Shown here: piece by piece, positions 1 to 9,132 of the stretch | Numbering within the stretch: position 1 is the first letter of the stretch | How the letters are laid out: each line of letters begins with the position of its first letter | Assembly: GCF_000282115.1 (NCBI RefSeq) | Contig: NZ_AKJY01000050.1 | Location: forward strand, 1-64,000 | Direction: 5' to 3' | DNA: 64,000 nt | From: Chryseobacterium populi | GTDB lineage: Bacteria; Bacteroidota; Bacteroidia; Flavobacteriales; Weeksellaceae | The notes under the pieces: model-generated | What the model saw: only the letters and a program-made list of their open reading frames with translations | Databases searched by the model: none | What the model was told of the DNA's origin: nothing | Position numbers and translations under genes: made by a program

Positions 1-619
1 TCCTGAATTATACGGAACTGCTTTCGGCGACGGAGGTGCTCTTAACCACCCTGCCGATAATCCGGATGTAATCTTCCAGCCGGTAATGTGCCAGCACTGT
101 AACCACGCTCCTTGTGAAACGGTATGTCCGGTAGCGGCTACTTCACATGGTAAGCAAGGTCAGAACCATATGGCTTACAACAGATGTATCGGTACAAGAT
201 ATTGTGCAAACAACTGTCCTTACAAAGTAAGACGTTTCAACTGGTTTACATACAACCTTAATGACAAGTTCGATTTCAACATGAACAACGACCTTGGAAG
301 AATGGTACTAAACCCCGACGTAGTTGTAAGAACAAGAGGGGTAATGGAGAAATGCTCAATGTGTATCCAGGAAACCCAGGCTACAATCTTAAATGCTAAG
401 AGAGAAAACAGAAAAGTAACGGACAACGAATTCAAAAATTCTTGTGCTTGTGCTGCTGCATGTTCTACCGGAGCAATGACGTTTGGAGATATGAATGATA
501 AAGAATCTGAAGTGAGAAAGCAATACGCTAGCAACAGAAGATATTATTTACTGGAAGAGATAGGAACAAAACCAAACGTGTTCTATCACACTAAAGTAAG
601 AAACAGAGTAGAAAAATAA
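1..619 (+). CDS. actB: Alternative complex III iron-sulfur subunit ActB, C-terminal part
   Basis: The 5' end lies outside the window; the reading frame is open from base 2. ActB is the large molybdopterin-oxidoreductase-like/ferredoxin subunit of alternative complex III, which oxidises menaquinol and passes electrons to cytochrome c. Visible are the cubane cluster ligands of the ferredoxin domain: CQHCNHAPCETVCP, CIGTRYCANNCPYKVRRF, KCSMC and the C-terminal ACAAACSTGAMTFGD. Most ActB proteins have ACQQACPTGA at the last site; here a Ser replaces the Pro and an additional Cys precedes the motif. It is followed 25 nt later by actC, so it belongs to the act operon. The identification rests on the cluster pattern plus the downstream order actCDEF. 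Confidence 0.93.
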   Translation, partial: PELYGTAFGDGGALNHPADNPDVIFQPVMCQHCNHAPCETVCPVAATSHGKQGQNHMAYNRCIGTRYCANNCPYKVRRFNWFTYNLNDKFDFNMNNDLGRMVLNPDVVVRTRGVMEKCSMCIQETQATILNAKRENRKVTDNEFKNSCACAAACSTGAMTFGDMNDKESEVRKQYASNRRYYLLEEIGTKPNVFYHTKVRNRVEK

Positions 620-644
620 CGTTTAAATAATAAATAGGTAAAAA

Positions 645-2042
645 ATGTCAGGACATTACGAAGCTCCGATAAGGGAACCTCTAATTATTGGTCACAAAAC
701 TTATCACGATATCACAGAAGATATTGCACGACCTATCGAAGAAAGAGCAGGTAAATTATGGTGGATCTCATTATATGCAGCCTTAGTTCTATTCATCTAT
801 GGATTCGGGTGTATCGCTTATACTATCGGAACAGGTATTGGAGCATGGGGGCTTAACAGAACTATTAACTGGGGTTGGGATATTACCAACTTCGTATGGT
901 GGGTAGGTATCGGTCACGCCGGAACCCTAATCTCAGCGGTATTATTATTATTTAGACAACGTTGGAGAATGTCGGTAAACCGTTCAGCTGAAGCGATGAC
1001 CATCTTTGCAGTTGTACAGGCGGCCATTTTTCCCGTAATCCACATGGGTAGAGTTTGGGTAGGATACTGGGTATTCCCGTTACCTAACCAGTTCGGTTCT
1101 CTTTGGGGGAACTTTAACTCTCCTCTACTTTGGGACGTATTTGCAATCTCTACGTATTTCTCAGTATCTACAGTATTCTGGTTTATGGGATTGATCCCTG
1201 ACTTTGCCATGATCAGAGACAGAGCAAAAACGCCTTGGACAAGAAAAATTTATACATTCCTTGCATTCGGTTGGGGTGGTAAGGCAAAACACTGGCAGAG
1301 ATTCGAAGAATTATCCTTGGTATTGGCAGGTTTGGCAACTCCACTTGTATTCTCAGTACACACTACCGTATCTTTTGACTTCGCAACTTCGGTAATTAAA
1401 GGATGGCACTCTACAATCTACCCTCCTTATTTCGTTGCCGGTGCGATCTTCTCAGGATTTGCAATGGTACAGACCCTGTTGTTAATCGCAAGAAAAGTTT
1501 GTCACCTTGAAGACTATATCACGATGTATCATATCGAAATTATGAACATCGTAATTATCCTGACAGGTGGTATGGTAACAGTTGCTTATGCAACAGAATA
1601 TTTTATCGGATGGTATTCCGGATCAAGATTTGAAGACTTTACCTATCTTTCTCCAGGTGCTGCCGTTGGACCTTACTGGTGGGCATTCTGGTCATTGATC
1701 ATCTGTAACCTTGTAATTCCGGCTTCTTTCTGGTTCAAAAGATTGAGAACAAATATTATCTGGACGTTCATCGTTGCATTGATCATCAACATCGGGATGT
1801 GGTTTGAACGTTTTGATATCATCGTTATCAACCTTTCCAGAGATTATTTACCAGGATCTTGGACGATGTTTAAGCCAACGATTATTGATGTGGGTGTATA
1901 TTTAGGAACAATCGGATTCTTTTCTACATTATTCTTATTGTACGCAAGAACATTCCCTGTCATTGCACAGGCTGAATTAAAATCGATTTTGAAAATCTCA
2001 GGTGAAACTTATAAAGCAAAAGAAGGAGATGAGCACCACTAA
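645..2042 (+). CDS. actC: Alternative complex III integral membrane quinol-oxidising subunit ActC (NrfD-like)
   Basis: A 465-residue polytopic membrane protein of the NrfD/PsrC family. The N-terminus is hydrophilic (starts MSGHYEAPIREPLIIG, a typical ActC start). About ten hydrophobic helices follow, rich in aromatic residues and with His, Glu and Asp inside the membrane. In the known complex ActC carries the quinol-binding site and possibly a proton path. It follows actB directly and its last 14 bases overlap the start of actD. The start ATG at 645 gives the expected family length. Confidence 0.94.
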   Translation: MSGHYEAPIREPLIIGHKTYHDITEDIARPIEERAGKLWWISLYAALVLFIYGFGCIAYTIGTGIGAWGLNRTINWGWDITNFVWWVGIGHAGTLISAVLLLFRQRWRMSVNRSAEAMTIFAVVQAAIFPVIHMGRVWVGYWVFPLPNQFGSLWGNFNSPLLWDVFAISTYFSVSTVFWFMGLIPDFAMIRDRAKTPWTRKIYTFLAFGWGGKAKHWQRFEELSLVLAGLATPLVFSVHTTVSFDFATSVIKGWHSTIYPPYFVAGAIFSGFAMVQTLLLIARKVCHLEDYITMYHIEIMNIVIILTGGMVTVAYATEYFIGWYSGSRFEDFTYLSPGAAVGPYWWAFWSLIICNLVIPASFWFKRLRTNIIWTFIVALIINIGMWFERFDIIVINLSRDYLPGSWTMFKPTIIDVGVYLGTIGFFSTLFLLYARTFPVIAQAELKSILKISGETYKAKEGDEHH

Positions 2043-2550
2043 AATTGTATACGGACTTTATGCTGACGACGACGATTTAATGAACGGCGTTAAAGCATTC
2101 AACGATAAAGGAATTAAAATAAACGAAGTTTATACTCCATTCCCGGTTCACGGACTAGATAAAGCTTTAGGTTTAAAGAAAACAAGAATTTCTGATGCCG
2201 CATTTATCTATGCGCTTTACGGTGTTACTATCGGTGCTACTGTAACCTGGTATATTATGAATCATGACTGGCCTCAGAATATCGGTGGTAAACCGGCATT
2301 CGACTGGGGACATAACATGCCTGCATTCGTAGTTCCAATGTTTGAATTGATGGTGTTCTGTGCCGCTCACATGATGTCTTTAACTTTCTTGGTAAGAAAT
2401 AAAATGTATCCCGGAGCTCCTGCACAAAACCCGGATCCGAGAACTACAGATGACAAGTTTATGATGGAATTTGTAACTGAAGATGTAGAATCTGTAAAGC
2501 AGTTGCTGATTGAAACCGGAGTTGAAGAAATAACTGTTAAAGATGCTTAA
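2029..2550 (+). CDS. actD: Alternative complex III subunit ActD (DUF3341)
   Basis: A 173-residue protein of the ActD/DUF3341 family. It has a soluble N-terminal domain with the conserved VYGLYADDDDL and the YTPFPVHGLDKALGLKKTR segment, then two transmembrane helices (about residues 54-74 and 93-118). The start at 2029 is preferred over an in-frame ATG at 2002 because it sits just behind an AAGGAG ribosome-binding site and leaves the conserved N-terminus intact. This start overlaps the end of actC by 14 bases, suggesting translational coupling. ActD is a membrane-anchored structural subunit of the complex. Confidence 0.93.
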   Translation: MSTTKIVYGLYADDDDLMNGVKAFNDKGIKINEVYTPFPVHGLDKALGLKKTRISDAAFIYALYGVTIGATVTWYIMNHDWPQNIGGKPAFDWGHNMPAFVVPMFELMVFCAAHMMSLTFLVRNKMYPGAPAQNPDPRTTDDKFMMEFVTEDVESVKQLLIETGVEEITVKDA

Positions 2551-2605
2551 AATGAAACCTAATGCAATGGTTACATCTGACCATAAAAAAAATAAAAATG
2601 TCCAG

Positions 2606-3289
2606 ATGAAAAAGAATGTATTAAAAATTACAGCAATTTTAGGTTTAACAACGGTTTTACTTAATTCTTGCGGACCAAAAGAAAATGTACCATTGGTATA
2701 TTTCCCAGATATGTACTTTCCGGTAGCTTATGATCCATTGATGAAAGCTCAGGATGCTTATTCCGATCATGAAAATGAAATTCCTGCTTTTGTTAAAAAC
2801 AGCTTCGCTACAGGGCTTGCTCCGGTAGAAGGAAGCGTACCTCAGAATAAGGACGGAATTTTTGAAGAAGGCTTACTTCCAAGAAATGTAGATGAATATA
2901 ACGCAGGGTATGATGCTTCTAAAAAACTGACAGCTTCTCCTTTGAATCCGGCAAACGCTGCCAAAGATATCGAAAGAGGAAAAATGTTGTTTGACCGTAC
3001 CTGTGCTGCATGTCACGGAACAGGAGGTGATGGACAGGGGCCAATTGTACAAAGCGGTGCTTTCTCAGGTGTACCTAATTATGCCGACAGAGAAATTACT
3101 GTAGGATCTGTTCATTATGTATTAACAAACGGTAGAAACGCGATGGGATCTTATGCGGGACAATTGAACGCAGGAGACAGATGGAGAGTAGCAATGTATG
3201 TGATTAGCGCCTTCAAAAAAGGAGCAGCAGCACCGGCAGCAGCTACAGAGACAGCAAAAACTGAAACTACTACCGAAACTAAAAAATAA
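2606..3289 (+). CDS. actE: Alternative complex III monohaem cytochrome c lipoprotein ActE
   Basis: A 227-residue lipoprotein. The signal sequence MKKNVLKITAILGLTTVLL is followed by the lipobox LLNSC, so the mature protein is lipid-anchored at the periplasmic side. One haem c motif, CAACH, lies about residue 133, with a probable Met axial ligand in NAMGSY. The C-terminal tail is rich in Ala and Thr. In-frame ATGs at 2543 and 2552 would extend the protein and place charged residues ahead of the signal, so the start at 2606 is chosen. The gene lies between actD and actF; ActE takes part in electron transfer out of the complex. Confidence 0.92.
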   Translation: MKKNVLKITAILGLTTVLLNSCGPKENVPLVYFPDMYFPVAYDPLMKAQDAYSDHENEIPAFVKNSFATGLAPVEGSVPQNKDGIFEEGLLPRNVDEYNAGYDASKKLTASPLNPANAAKDIERGKMLFDRTCAACHGTGGDGQGPIVQSGAFSGVPNYADREITVGSVHYVLTNGRNAMGSYAGQLNAGDRWRVAMYVISAFKKGAAAPAAATETAKTETTTETKK

Positions 3290-3297
3290 GAAAAGAA

Positions 3298-4629
3298 ATG
3301 TATAGTTTTTCACCAAAATTAAAATCAACTTCTATAATACTTCTTGTTGTAGGTTTAGTTCTGTTTGGTATCGGTTTCTTCATGAATAAAGGAATCTCTA
3401 CTGAGAAAATAGAACAAATGATGGAAGCTGTTCATGCTTCAGGTCATACCGCACCTACACACTCAAGTGAAATGGTGGGCCCTCAGGATCATGCAGCTCA
3501 TTTAGAGCATGCTACTCTTCAGGTTCACAACCAGCCTTTGGCATCATTACACTTTGTAGCTGTATTTTTCTTTGGAGTTAGTTGTGCTGTACTGTTCTTT
3601 TACTGTATTCAGCACGCGGCTCACGCAGGTTGGCCAATTATCATTACAAGAGTGATGGAAGCTATTGCTTCTTATATTCCTTGGGGTGGTGCTATTTTAA
3701 TTATCCTTATGATAATTAATATCACTCACAACGGTCACTTGTTCCACTGGATGGATCCTGAGTTGACAGATCCTGAATCTGCACACTTTGATGTGATCCT
3801 ATTTGAAAAGAAACGATTCTTAAATATTCCTTTCTACGCTATCAGAACGATTATTTATGTTGCTGGTGCCTCTTTCTTTGCATGGAAGCTTAAAGCTCAG
3901 TCTAAGAAAGTAGATGAAACAAAATCAAAAGTAGATTACCAAATGCTTTACAGATGGGCTGTAGGATATATTGCATTCTTCGGATTTGCATCTGCGGCAT
4001 GGGCTTGGGACTGGTTAATGTCTATTGACCCTCACTGGTATTCTACGATGTATATCTGGTATTCAATGGTTAGCTGCCTTTCAAGTGGTATCGCTGTAAT
4101 CATCTTACTAAGTGTATACCTTAAGAAAAACGGATTTCTTCCTCAGTTCAATGACAATCACTTACACGATTTAGGAGTATTCCTTTTCGCTACAAGTATG
4201 CTATGGACGTATACATGGTTTGCACAGTTCATGCTTTACTGGTATGCAAACGTTCCGGAAGAGGTTAACTATTTCTTTGGAAGATTCCAACACTATGCTC
4301 CTACATTCTTACCCATGTTGATCATTAACTTCTTATTACCATTATTGGTATTGGTAAGCAGCAGCATAAAAAGAAACTACAAAGTAGTAACAACGATGGC
4401 TGTAGTGGTTATCCTTGGACACATTTTAGATTACTTCAATATGGTAATGCCTGGAACAGTAGGTCCTTACTGGAAAACTCCTGAAGTGTTCTTATTAATA
4501 TTAGGTGCTGTTTTATTTATCGCAGGATTATTTATGTTTACCGTAATGACTGCATTATCTAAACTGAAACTGATTCCTACAGGAAACCCTTTCTTACACG
4601 AATCTGAAATTTACGAGTATCCTTTCTAA
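3298..4629 (+). CDS. actF: Alternative complex III membrane subunit ActF
   Basis: A 443-residue polytopic membrane protein similar to ActC. It begins MYSFSPKLKSTSIILLVVG and carries a His-rich loop at about residues 44-75 (HASGHTAPTHSSE, DHAAHLEHA). About ten transmembrane helices can be seen, with conserved aromatic segments such as WAWDWLMSIDPHWYSTMY. ActF pairs with ActC in the membrane core of alternative complex III. It starts 8 nt after actE and is followed by a strong intrinsic terminator, so the act operon ends here; no cytochrome oxidase genes follow in this window. Confidence 0.93.
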   Translation: MYSFSPKLKSTSIILLVVGLVLFGIGFFMNKGISTEKIEQMMEAVHASGHTAPTHSSEMVGPQDHAAHLEHATLQVHNQPLASLHFVAVFFFGVSCAVLFFYCIQHAAHAGWPIIITRVMEAIASYIPWGGAILIILMIINITHNGHLFHWMDPELTDPESAHFDVILFEKKRFLNIPFYAIRTIIYVAGASFFAWKLKAQSKKVDETKSKVDYQMLYRWAVGYIAFFGFASAAWAWDWLMSIDPHWYSTMYIWYSMVSCLSSGIAVIILLSVYLKKNGFLPQFNDNHLHDLGVFLFATSMLWTYTWFAQFMLYWYANVPEEVNYFFGRFQHYAPTFLPMLIINFLLPLLVLVSSSIKRNYKVVTTMAVVVILGHILDYFNMVMPGTVGPYWKTPEVFLLILGAVLFIAGLFMFTVMTALSKLKLIPTGNPFLHESEIYEYPF

Positions 4630-4653
4630 GGGCTTGTAACAAAATAAAACTCC

Positions 4654-4688
4654 AAAAGACTGATTGATAAAACAATCGGTCTTTTTTT
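4654..4688 (+). terminator. Intrinsic terminator of the act operon
   Basis: A stem of about 12 bp (AAAGACTGATTG pairing with CAATCGGTCTTT, one G-T wobble) with a 6-nt loop is followed by a T-tract. It lies 25 nt after the actF stop codon. Confidence 0.85.
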
Positions 4689-4772
4689 ATGCGATAAAAT
4701 GAAGTTCAGGCAACCAATTCAGATTTCATGCGTCTTATAATCAGATAAACTAACTATTGAAAAAATATTTAC

Positions 4773-5789
4773 ATGAAAAAAATTCACGTACTCAGCTTTT
4801 TGCTTATCCTGTTAATAAACTTTGTAAATGCACAGACCATCACTTTTATTTCTGAAAAGACCAATAAACCGCTACCCAAAATTTCGGTTTTCGGAAAAGA
4901 CGGAAGTATTCTGGCTTTCTCCGATATTGACGGAAAAATAGATAAGCAGTTATTGGATCCTTCACAGGAAAAATTCCAGCTGGTTTATGATAATTTTCCC
5001 ATTGCTACCCTATCTTATGCCGATTTTGATAAAGAGATCATAAAAGTAAATGACAGGGTGAAAGACATTGAAACCGTCGTTATAAAAAACAGCAAACCCG
5101 CAAAATATATTTTAATCAAAGGAAACTTCAACTCTTATGTTACAGTTAATAATAAACTTAACTCATATGCTGACGGAATTGCAACCTATATTTTTGACAA
5201 CAAAACAAAAAAATTAAAAAGCACCAAAGTTGAGCAGTATAGAATTTTCAGGTTGACAGACGCTAAAAATGAAAAGAAGCAGACATCATCCTGGGATTAT
5301 GGTAATTCTTTAAACCTTCCGAAGCTTAAAAATGTTGGAAACCCGGAAGAATACAAAACAAAAAATAATATCATAAAAGAACTGAAAGGAGACCAGAAAG
5401 ACCAGATCGAAATTACCGGAGCTGCACTGCAGGAAAAAGAATTTGCTATTTTCGGATATAGGTTTTATGATATCAGATCTATTTTAAACCTGTCTTTTGA
5501 AAAAGGATCGCAAAAAACATTAAGGGATTTCTTAGAATATAACGAACTTATTTTTATCAAGCTAAAACACAAAAGTGAACCCAACTACAATCAGATTACA
5601 GTCTATGGCAATTTTTATCCTACCGAACTTAGCTTTGAAAACGGTGATGACATCGAAAAAGTGAAATTTGACAAAGACAACAGCAATTATCAGACAAAAT
5701 ATTGGCAAGAGCCTTCTTTTCCGAATATGCAGACTATTTTCAGTTCATTCTTTAAAGATGATTTAAAAGAAGCTGAAAATAAAAAATAA
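4773..5789 (+). CDS. Secreted hypothetical protein with carboxypeptidase-regulatory-like N-terminus
   Basis: A 338-residue protein with a clear Sec signal peptide ending in FVNAQ. The region just after it (TITFISEKTNKPLPKISVF...DIDGKI) resembles the small beta-sandwich repeat that opens many Bacteroidota TonB-linked and surface proteins. The rest has no motif I recognise; it is Lys- and Asn-rich with mixed alpha/beta character. It stands alone after the act terminator and 49 nt before a lipoprotein gene. The function is unknown; a periplasmic or outer-membrane location is inferred from the signal peptide. Confidence 0.7.
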   Translation: MKKIHVLSFLLILLINFVNAQTITFISEKTNKPLPKISVFGKDGSILAFSDIDGKIDKQLLDPSQEKFQLVYDNFPIATLSYADFDKEIIKVNDRVKDIETVVIKNSKPAKYILIKGNFNSYVTVNNKLNSYADGIATYIFDNKTKKLKSTKVEQYRIFRLTDAKNEKKQTSSWDYGNSLNLPKLKNVGNPEEYKTKNNIIKELKGDQKDQIEITGAALQEKEFAIFGYRFYDIRSILNLSFEKGSQKTLRDFLEYNELIFIKLKHKSEPNYNQITVYGNFYPTELSFENGDDIEKVKFDKDNSNYQTKYWQEPSFPNMQTIFSSFFKDDLKEAENKK

Positions 5790-5814
5790 AAATTTCTATT
5801 AATAAAGGTTTTAC

Positions 5815-5822
5815 TAAATTTG
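5815..5822 (+). promoter_or_regulatory. Candidate -7 box TAAATTTG
   Basis: The box matches the Bacteroidetes -7 consensus TAnnTTTG and lies 16 nt before the ATG at 5839. No TTG is seen at the ideal upstream distance, so this is a partial match only. Confidence 0.4.
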
Positions 5823-5838
5823 TAGCAAACCAATAAAA

Positions 5839-7020
5839 ATGAAAAAGTTTTCTCTTCTGCTACTATTCAGTTTATTCTTTTTTACGGCTTGTAAGAAGGA
5901 CCATGTTGATGCAAGCACAACCCAAACTTTACAAACCAGCATCAATGATATGGCTTCGAGTCTGTCTACCATTAAACAGATAAAATTTAATGAAGCTCTT
6001 TATATTTTAAAAACATTCGGAGTAGAGGCTGAAGGTGACGAAAATGAACTGAAAGCTCTTGGCCAGCTTATTAATGGAAAAAAAGTTCCTGAGATAATGA
6101 CCATGGCAGATGAAGTGGCTCAAAAAAACGGGATCGAATGGGCAAGCAATGCACCGCCGTCATTAGGAGAAATGAACATTTTCGGAGATGATAAAGCTAA
6201 GGAAAGCGACCCGAACGATGTGAAAGCAAATTCATTAAGCATTATTACAAGACCTACAGGAGACAATGGAGAAGGTGCAACTGCCCTTCAGATCGTACCA
6301 AGACTTGTAGACAACACCGGAAAACCCATTTCTTTTACCGGAGCCGCTTTAGAAACAACTTTAGAGGTTTTCAGCAATGGCGTAAAACTTTCTACAGCAA
6401 AAAACCTGATGCAGGATAATAATTTCGGAGGTTTTAATCTAAAGTTCTCATCCATCCCTGCAGCTAAAGTCGTAGATAATAAAATAGATATTACAATCTC
6501 TGTAAAAACAACGGCAAAAACTTTCAAAATGACTAAAATAGGGCTTGATGTAAACCCTACCGCATTGAAAGTTCCTGCTCCACCGAAAGTGGATTCAACA
6601 GCAGTGATTCAGGATCCGAGTGCAGCAGACCCGAACAGTCCCGTAAATACTGCGAATCCTACAGATCCTACAACAACTCCTGCTACACCAAAACAACCAA
6701 CAGGAGATCCGAAAAATACAGTAAACAAGTTTTTAAGCAACGTAAGTTCTCAAAACCTTAAGGCAGCATTTGACTCTTCCAGCAACCCAAGCTGGGGAAG
6801 CTACGAATCTTTTTCAAACCCTACGTCAGGATTTGGATCTGTAAAAAATGTAAACGTTAAAAATATCAGTACCAATGCAAGCAACACTAATAATGCAAGT
6901 GTAAATGCCACGTATGATGTAACTGATAAGAATGGAAAAGTAACTTCCCTGAAAGTAACTTTCGGACTTAAAAATGTAAACGGAGACTGGAAAATATCCA
7001 GTTATAAAATAAACCCATAA
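5839..7020 (+). CDS. Lipoprotein with NTF2-like C-terminal domain
   Basis: A 393-residue lipoprotein: signal sequence ending FFFTACKK, with Cys18 as the probable lipidation site. Three parts can be seen. An N-terminal domain (about 25-245) starts with a helical stretch. A Pro/Thr/Asp-rich linker follows (about 245-285). The C-terminal domain (about 288-393) has the pattern NTVNKFLSNVSSQNLKAAF...DKNGKVTSLKVTFGLKNVNGDWKISSYKI, which resembles DUF4878/NTF2-like lipoproteins. The function is unknown. Its stop codon directly abuts the apt start codon, so the two are probably co-transcribed. Confidence 0.75.
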   Translation: MKKFSLLLLFSLFFFTACKKDHVDASTTQTLQTSINDMASSLSTIKQIKFNEALYILKTFGVEAEGDENELKALGQLINGKKVPEIMTMADEVAQKNGIEWASNAPPSLGEMNIFGDDKAKESDPNDVKANSLSIITRPTGDNGEGATALQIVPRLVDNTGKPISFTGAALETTLEVFSNGVKLSTAKNLMQDNNFGGFNLKFSSIPAAKVVDNKIDITISVKTTAKTFKMTKIGLDVNPTALKVPAPPKVDSTAVIQDPSAADPNSPVNTANPTDPTTTPATPKQPTGDPKNTVNKFLSNVSSQNLKAAFDSSSNPSWGSYESFSNPTSGFGSVKNVNVKNISTNASNTNNASVNATYDVTDKNGKVTSLKVTFGLKNVNGDWKISSYKINP

Positions 7021-7557
7021 ATGGCTTCAAAAGAACTCATCAAAAACCTGGAAGATACGATTGAGAATATTCCTGATTTTCCGATTCCCGGAATCCAGTT
7101 CAAAGATATCTCCCCTATTTTCCTAAATCCGAAATTGTATGAATCTGTTATTGAAGACCTTGTAACCTTCAGCAAAGGAAAAGTAGATGCCGTGTGCGGA
7201 ATTGAGAGCCGGGGCTATTTATTTGGAATTGCAATTGCCGTAGCTTTGGAAGTTCCGTTTATCCTGATCCGGAAAAAAGGAAAACTCCCCCCTCCGATTA
7301 TCTCAGAAAAATATGATCTGGAATACGGAAGTGCGGAAATTGAAACCCGTGAAGGGCAAATACAGAAAGGACAACGTATTTTAATTCATGATGATCTTCT
7401 TGCAACAGGCGGAACAACGGAAGCTGCCGCCAACCTGGTTGAGAAACAGGGGGCAGAAGTGACCCAGTTCAGCTTCCTGATCGGATTGAAAGGGCTAGGC
7501 GGCGATGAAAAACTGAAAAGGTTCAACGCTGAGGTCTATCATATTTTAGAATATTAG
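7021..7557 (+). CDS. apt: Adenine phosphoribosyltransferase
   Basis: A 178-residue cytoplasmic purine-salvage enzyme that converts adenine and PRPP to AMP and pyrophosphate. Family hallmarks are FPIPGIQFKDISPIF near residues 20-34, GIESRGYLFG at 60-69, the RKKGKLP flap, and the PRPP-binding motif ILIHDDLLATGGTT at about 120-133. The length is normal for Apt. The ATG follows the preceding lipoprotein's TAA with no spacing, which implies coupling to an apparently unrelated gene. Confidence 0.96.
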   Translation: MASKELIKNLEDTIENIPDFPIPGIQFKDISPIFLNPKLYESVIEDLVTFSKGKVDAVCGIESRGYLFGIAIAVALEVPFILIRKKGKLPPPIISEKYDLEYGSAEIETREGQIQKGQRILIHDDLLATGGTTEAAANLVEKQGAEVTQFSFLIGLKGLGGDEKLKRFNAEVYHILEY

Positions 7558-7621
7558 CATCCTTGTATTAGCAGTTCTCCGACATTTACCATACTTTTAT
7601 TAATAATAACCTCAAAGTATT

Positions 7622-7651
7622 TTGTAAATCATTCAGAAACAATTAAATTTG
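7622..7651 (+). promoter_or_regulatory. Bacteroidetes-type promoter upstream of the TPR-ribH operon
   Basis: TTG at 7622-7624, a spacer of exactly 19 nt, then TAAATTTG at 7644-7651. This matches the -33/-7 consensus of the housekeeping sigma factor in Bacteroidetes. The ATG follows 21 nt later, giving a short leader. Confidence 0.75.
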
Positions 7652-7672
7652 CAATTCAATTTTTAAGAATTT

Positions 7673-8380
7673 ATGGCAAAACTTGCAAAGAATGCTCAAC
7701 ATGAGCAAGAAGGTAAAGAAACAGTGGAATTTTTTAAAGATCTTGACAGAGAGGCTTTAAACACTGAAAGATTCCTTGAAAAATATTCAAAACCACTAGG
7801 TATTGTTTTTGGTGTGTTGGTGTTAGGCGTTCTTGGATTTTTCGCTTACAAACAATTCATTGTTGCTCCCAAAAATGTTGAAGCCGTAAAAAGCTTCCTT
7901 GCTGCACAAAAGAACCTGACTGAAGGAAAAGATAAAGAAGCTTTAGGAGGAAAATCTGCTGCAAACCCAGGATTTCTGGGAACGTATAATGAGTTCTCAT
8001 CTACTGATATTGGCAAACTTTCTGCATACAATGCAGGTTTATTGAAATTCAAAGAAGGGAAATTCCAGGAAGCATATGATCTTTTAGATAAATTTTCGTC
8101 TGATAATAAAACATTGATGGCCATGAAGTATGGAGCAATGGCAGATGCAAAATCAGGCCTTAATAAAAATGATGAAGCTTTAGCGTTATTGGATAAAGCA
8201 GCTTCTGCTTCCAGTGACCCATATACCATTTATTATTTTACAAAAAAGGCAGGTATCGTAGCATTGGGATTAAAGAAAAATGCAGATGCTAAAAAATATT
8301 TTTCTGCTATTGACGAAAAATACCAGGACTACGATAACGGAATGTCTGATTCTTATATTGAAATGACTAAATATTACTAA
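7673..8380 (+). CDS. Membrane-anchored tetratricopeptide-repeat protein
   Basis: A 235-residue protein with a short cytoplasmic N-terminus, one transmembrane helix (about residues 43-63) and a C-terminal region of TPR-like helical repeats (for example KLSAYNAGLLKFKEGKFQEAYDLLDKF and KYGAMADAKSGLNKNDEALALLDKA). The topology recalls YfgM-like proteins, which link the Sec machinery and periplasmic chaperones, but overall sequence identity cannot be judged here. It is followed 3 nt later by ribH. A well-formed promoter precedes it, so the pair forms an operon. Confidence 0.8.
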   Translation: MAKLAKNAQHEQEGKETVEFFKDLDREALNTERFLEKYSKPLGIVFGVLVLGVLGFFAYKQFIVAPKNVEAVKSFLAAQKNLTEGKDKEALGGKSAANPGFLGTYNEFSSTDIGKLSAYNAGLLKFKEGKFQEAYDLLDKFSSDNKTLMAMKYGAMADAKSGLNKNDEALALLDKAASASSDPYTIYYFTKKAGIVALGLKKNADAKKYFSAIDEKYQDYDNGMSDSYIEMTKYY

Positions 8381-8383
8381 AAA

Positions 8384-8902
8384 ATGGCAACAGTTAATCT
8401 TTCCGATTACAAGCCACTTAATATAACTAATGCCGAAGATTTTTCTATCGGCATTGTTTTTTCTGAGTGGAATGATTTTATAACCTACAATCTTCGTGAT
8501 GCAGCTTTGGAAATCCTGAAAAAAGAAGGGGTAAAAGCTGACAACATTAAACTTTTCCCCGTTCCCGGAGCGTTTGAATTAAACTATGCAAGCATGCAGC
8601 TTTGTAAAGAGCGAAAATATGATGCTGTAATTGCTATAGGATGTGTAATCCGTGGAGAAACTCCACATTTTGATTACGTCTGCTCAGCGGTAGCCCAGGG
8701 GATTAAAGACTGCAATATTTTAACGGATACCCCTACCATTTTCTGTGTACTGACTGACGACACAAAAGAACAGTCTATAGCAAGAAGTGGCGGTGATCTT
8801 GGAAATAAGGGTGTAGAAGCAGCCGTTACCGCTTTAAGAATGATTGATTTCAAAAAAAATCTCTCTGAGAAAAAAGGAAATATCGGATTCGGCCATTCTT
8901 AA
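8384..8902 (+). CDS. ribH: 6,7-dimethyl-8-ribityllumazine synthase
   Basis: A 172-residue enzyme of riboflavin synthesis that condenses the ribitylamino-uracil precursor with 3,4-dihydroxybutanone phosphate. Hallmarks are IVFSEWN near residues 24-30, VPGAFELNYAS at 60-70, AIGCVIRGETPHFDYV at 84-99 (catalytic His95) and GGDLGNKGVEAA. These enzymes assemble into pentamers or icosahedral capsids. It lies 3 nt after the TPR gene and is followed by an intrinsic terminator. Confidence 0.97.
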   Translation: MATVNLSDYKPLNITNAEDFSIGIVFSEWNDFITYNLRDAALEILKKEGVKADNIKLFPVPGAFELNYASMQLCKERKYDAVIAIGCVIRGETPHFDYVCSAVAQGIKDCNILTDTPTIFCVLTDDTKEQSIARSGGDLGNKGVEAAVTALRMIDFKKNLSEKKGNIGFGHS

Positions 8903-8931
8903 TTTTAACACTTATTACAGAATGATAAAAC

Positions 8932-8964
8932 AAAAAGAGACTATTTTCATAGCCTCTTTTTTTT
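8932..8964 (+). terminator. Intrinsic terminator after ribH
   Basis: The stem AAAGAG-A-CTAT pairs with ATAG-C-CTCTTT around a TTTC loop, with one internal mismatch, and runs into eight Ts. Confidence 0.8.
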
Positions 8965-9078
8965 ATGTATCTCCCCTTAAACCCTTCACAGAAAAGCTTT
9001 TCCGGATAATATCATTTTTTAATCTTAATTTAAACAATTATAAATAATCCAATAAATCGCCGATTTTTATTTTTTTTA

Positions 9079-9108
9079 TTGAAAGATTTCGTACAAAAAC
9101 TATCTTTG
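9079..9108 (+). promoter_or_regulatory. Bacteroidetes-type promoter of the sulfatase gene
   Basis: TTG at 9079-9081, a 19-nt spacer, then TATCTTTG at 9101-9108. Both boxes are perfect matches to the consensus. The TTG could be mistaken for a start codon in the same frame as the gene, but it is better explained as the -33 box; the ATG lies 24 nt downstream of the -7 box. Confidence 0.8.
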
Positions 9109-9132
9109 CGAAAACTATATATATTTAAACTA

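Noticed and set aside
1..619. Additional cysteine near the last ActB cluster motif as sign of a new cluster
   Set aside because: One additional Cys next to a normal motif is not enough; the standard ligands are all present.
9079..9132. N-terminal extension of the sulfatase from a TTG at 9079
   Set aside because: The TTG is the -33 box of a perfect promoter, and the -7 box lies inside the extension.
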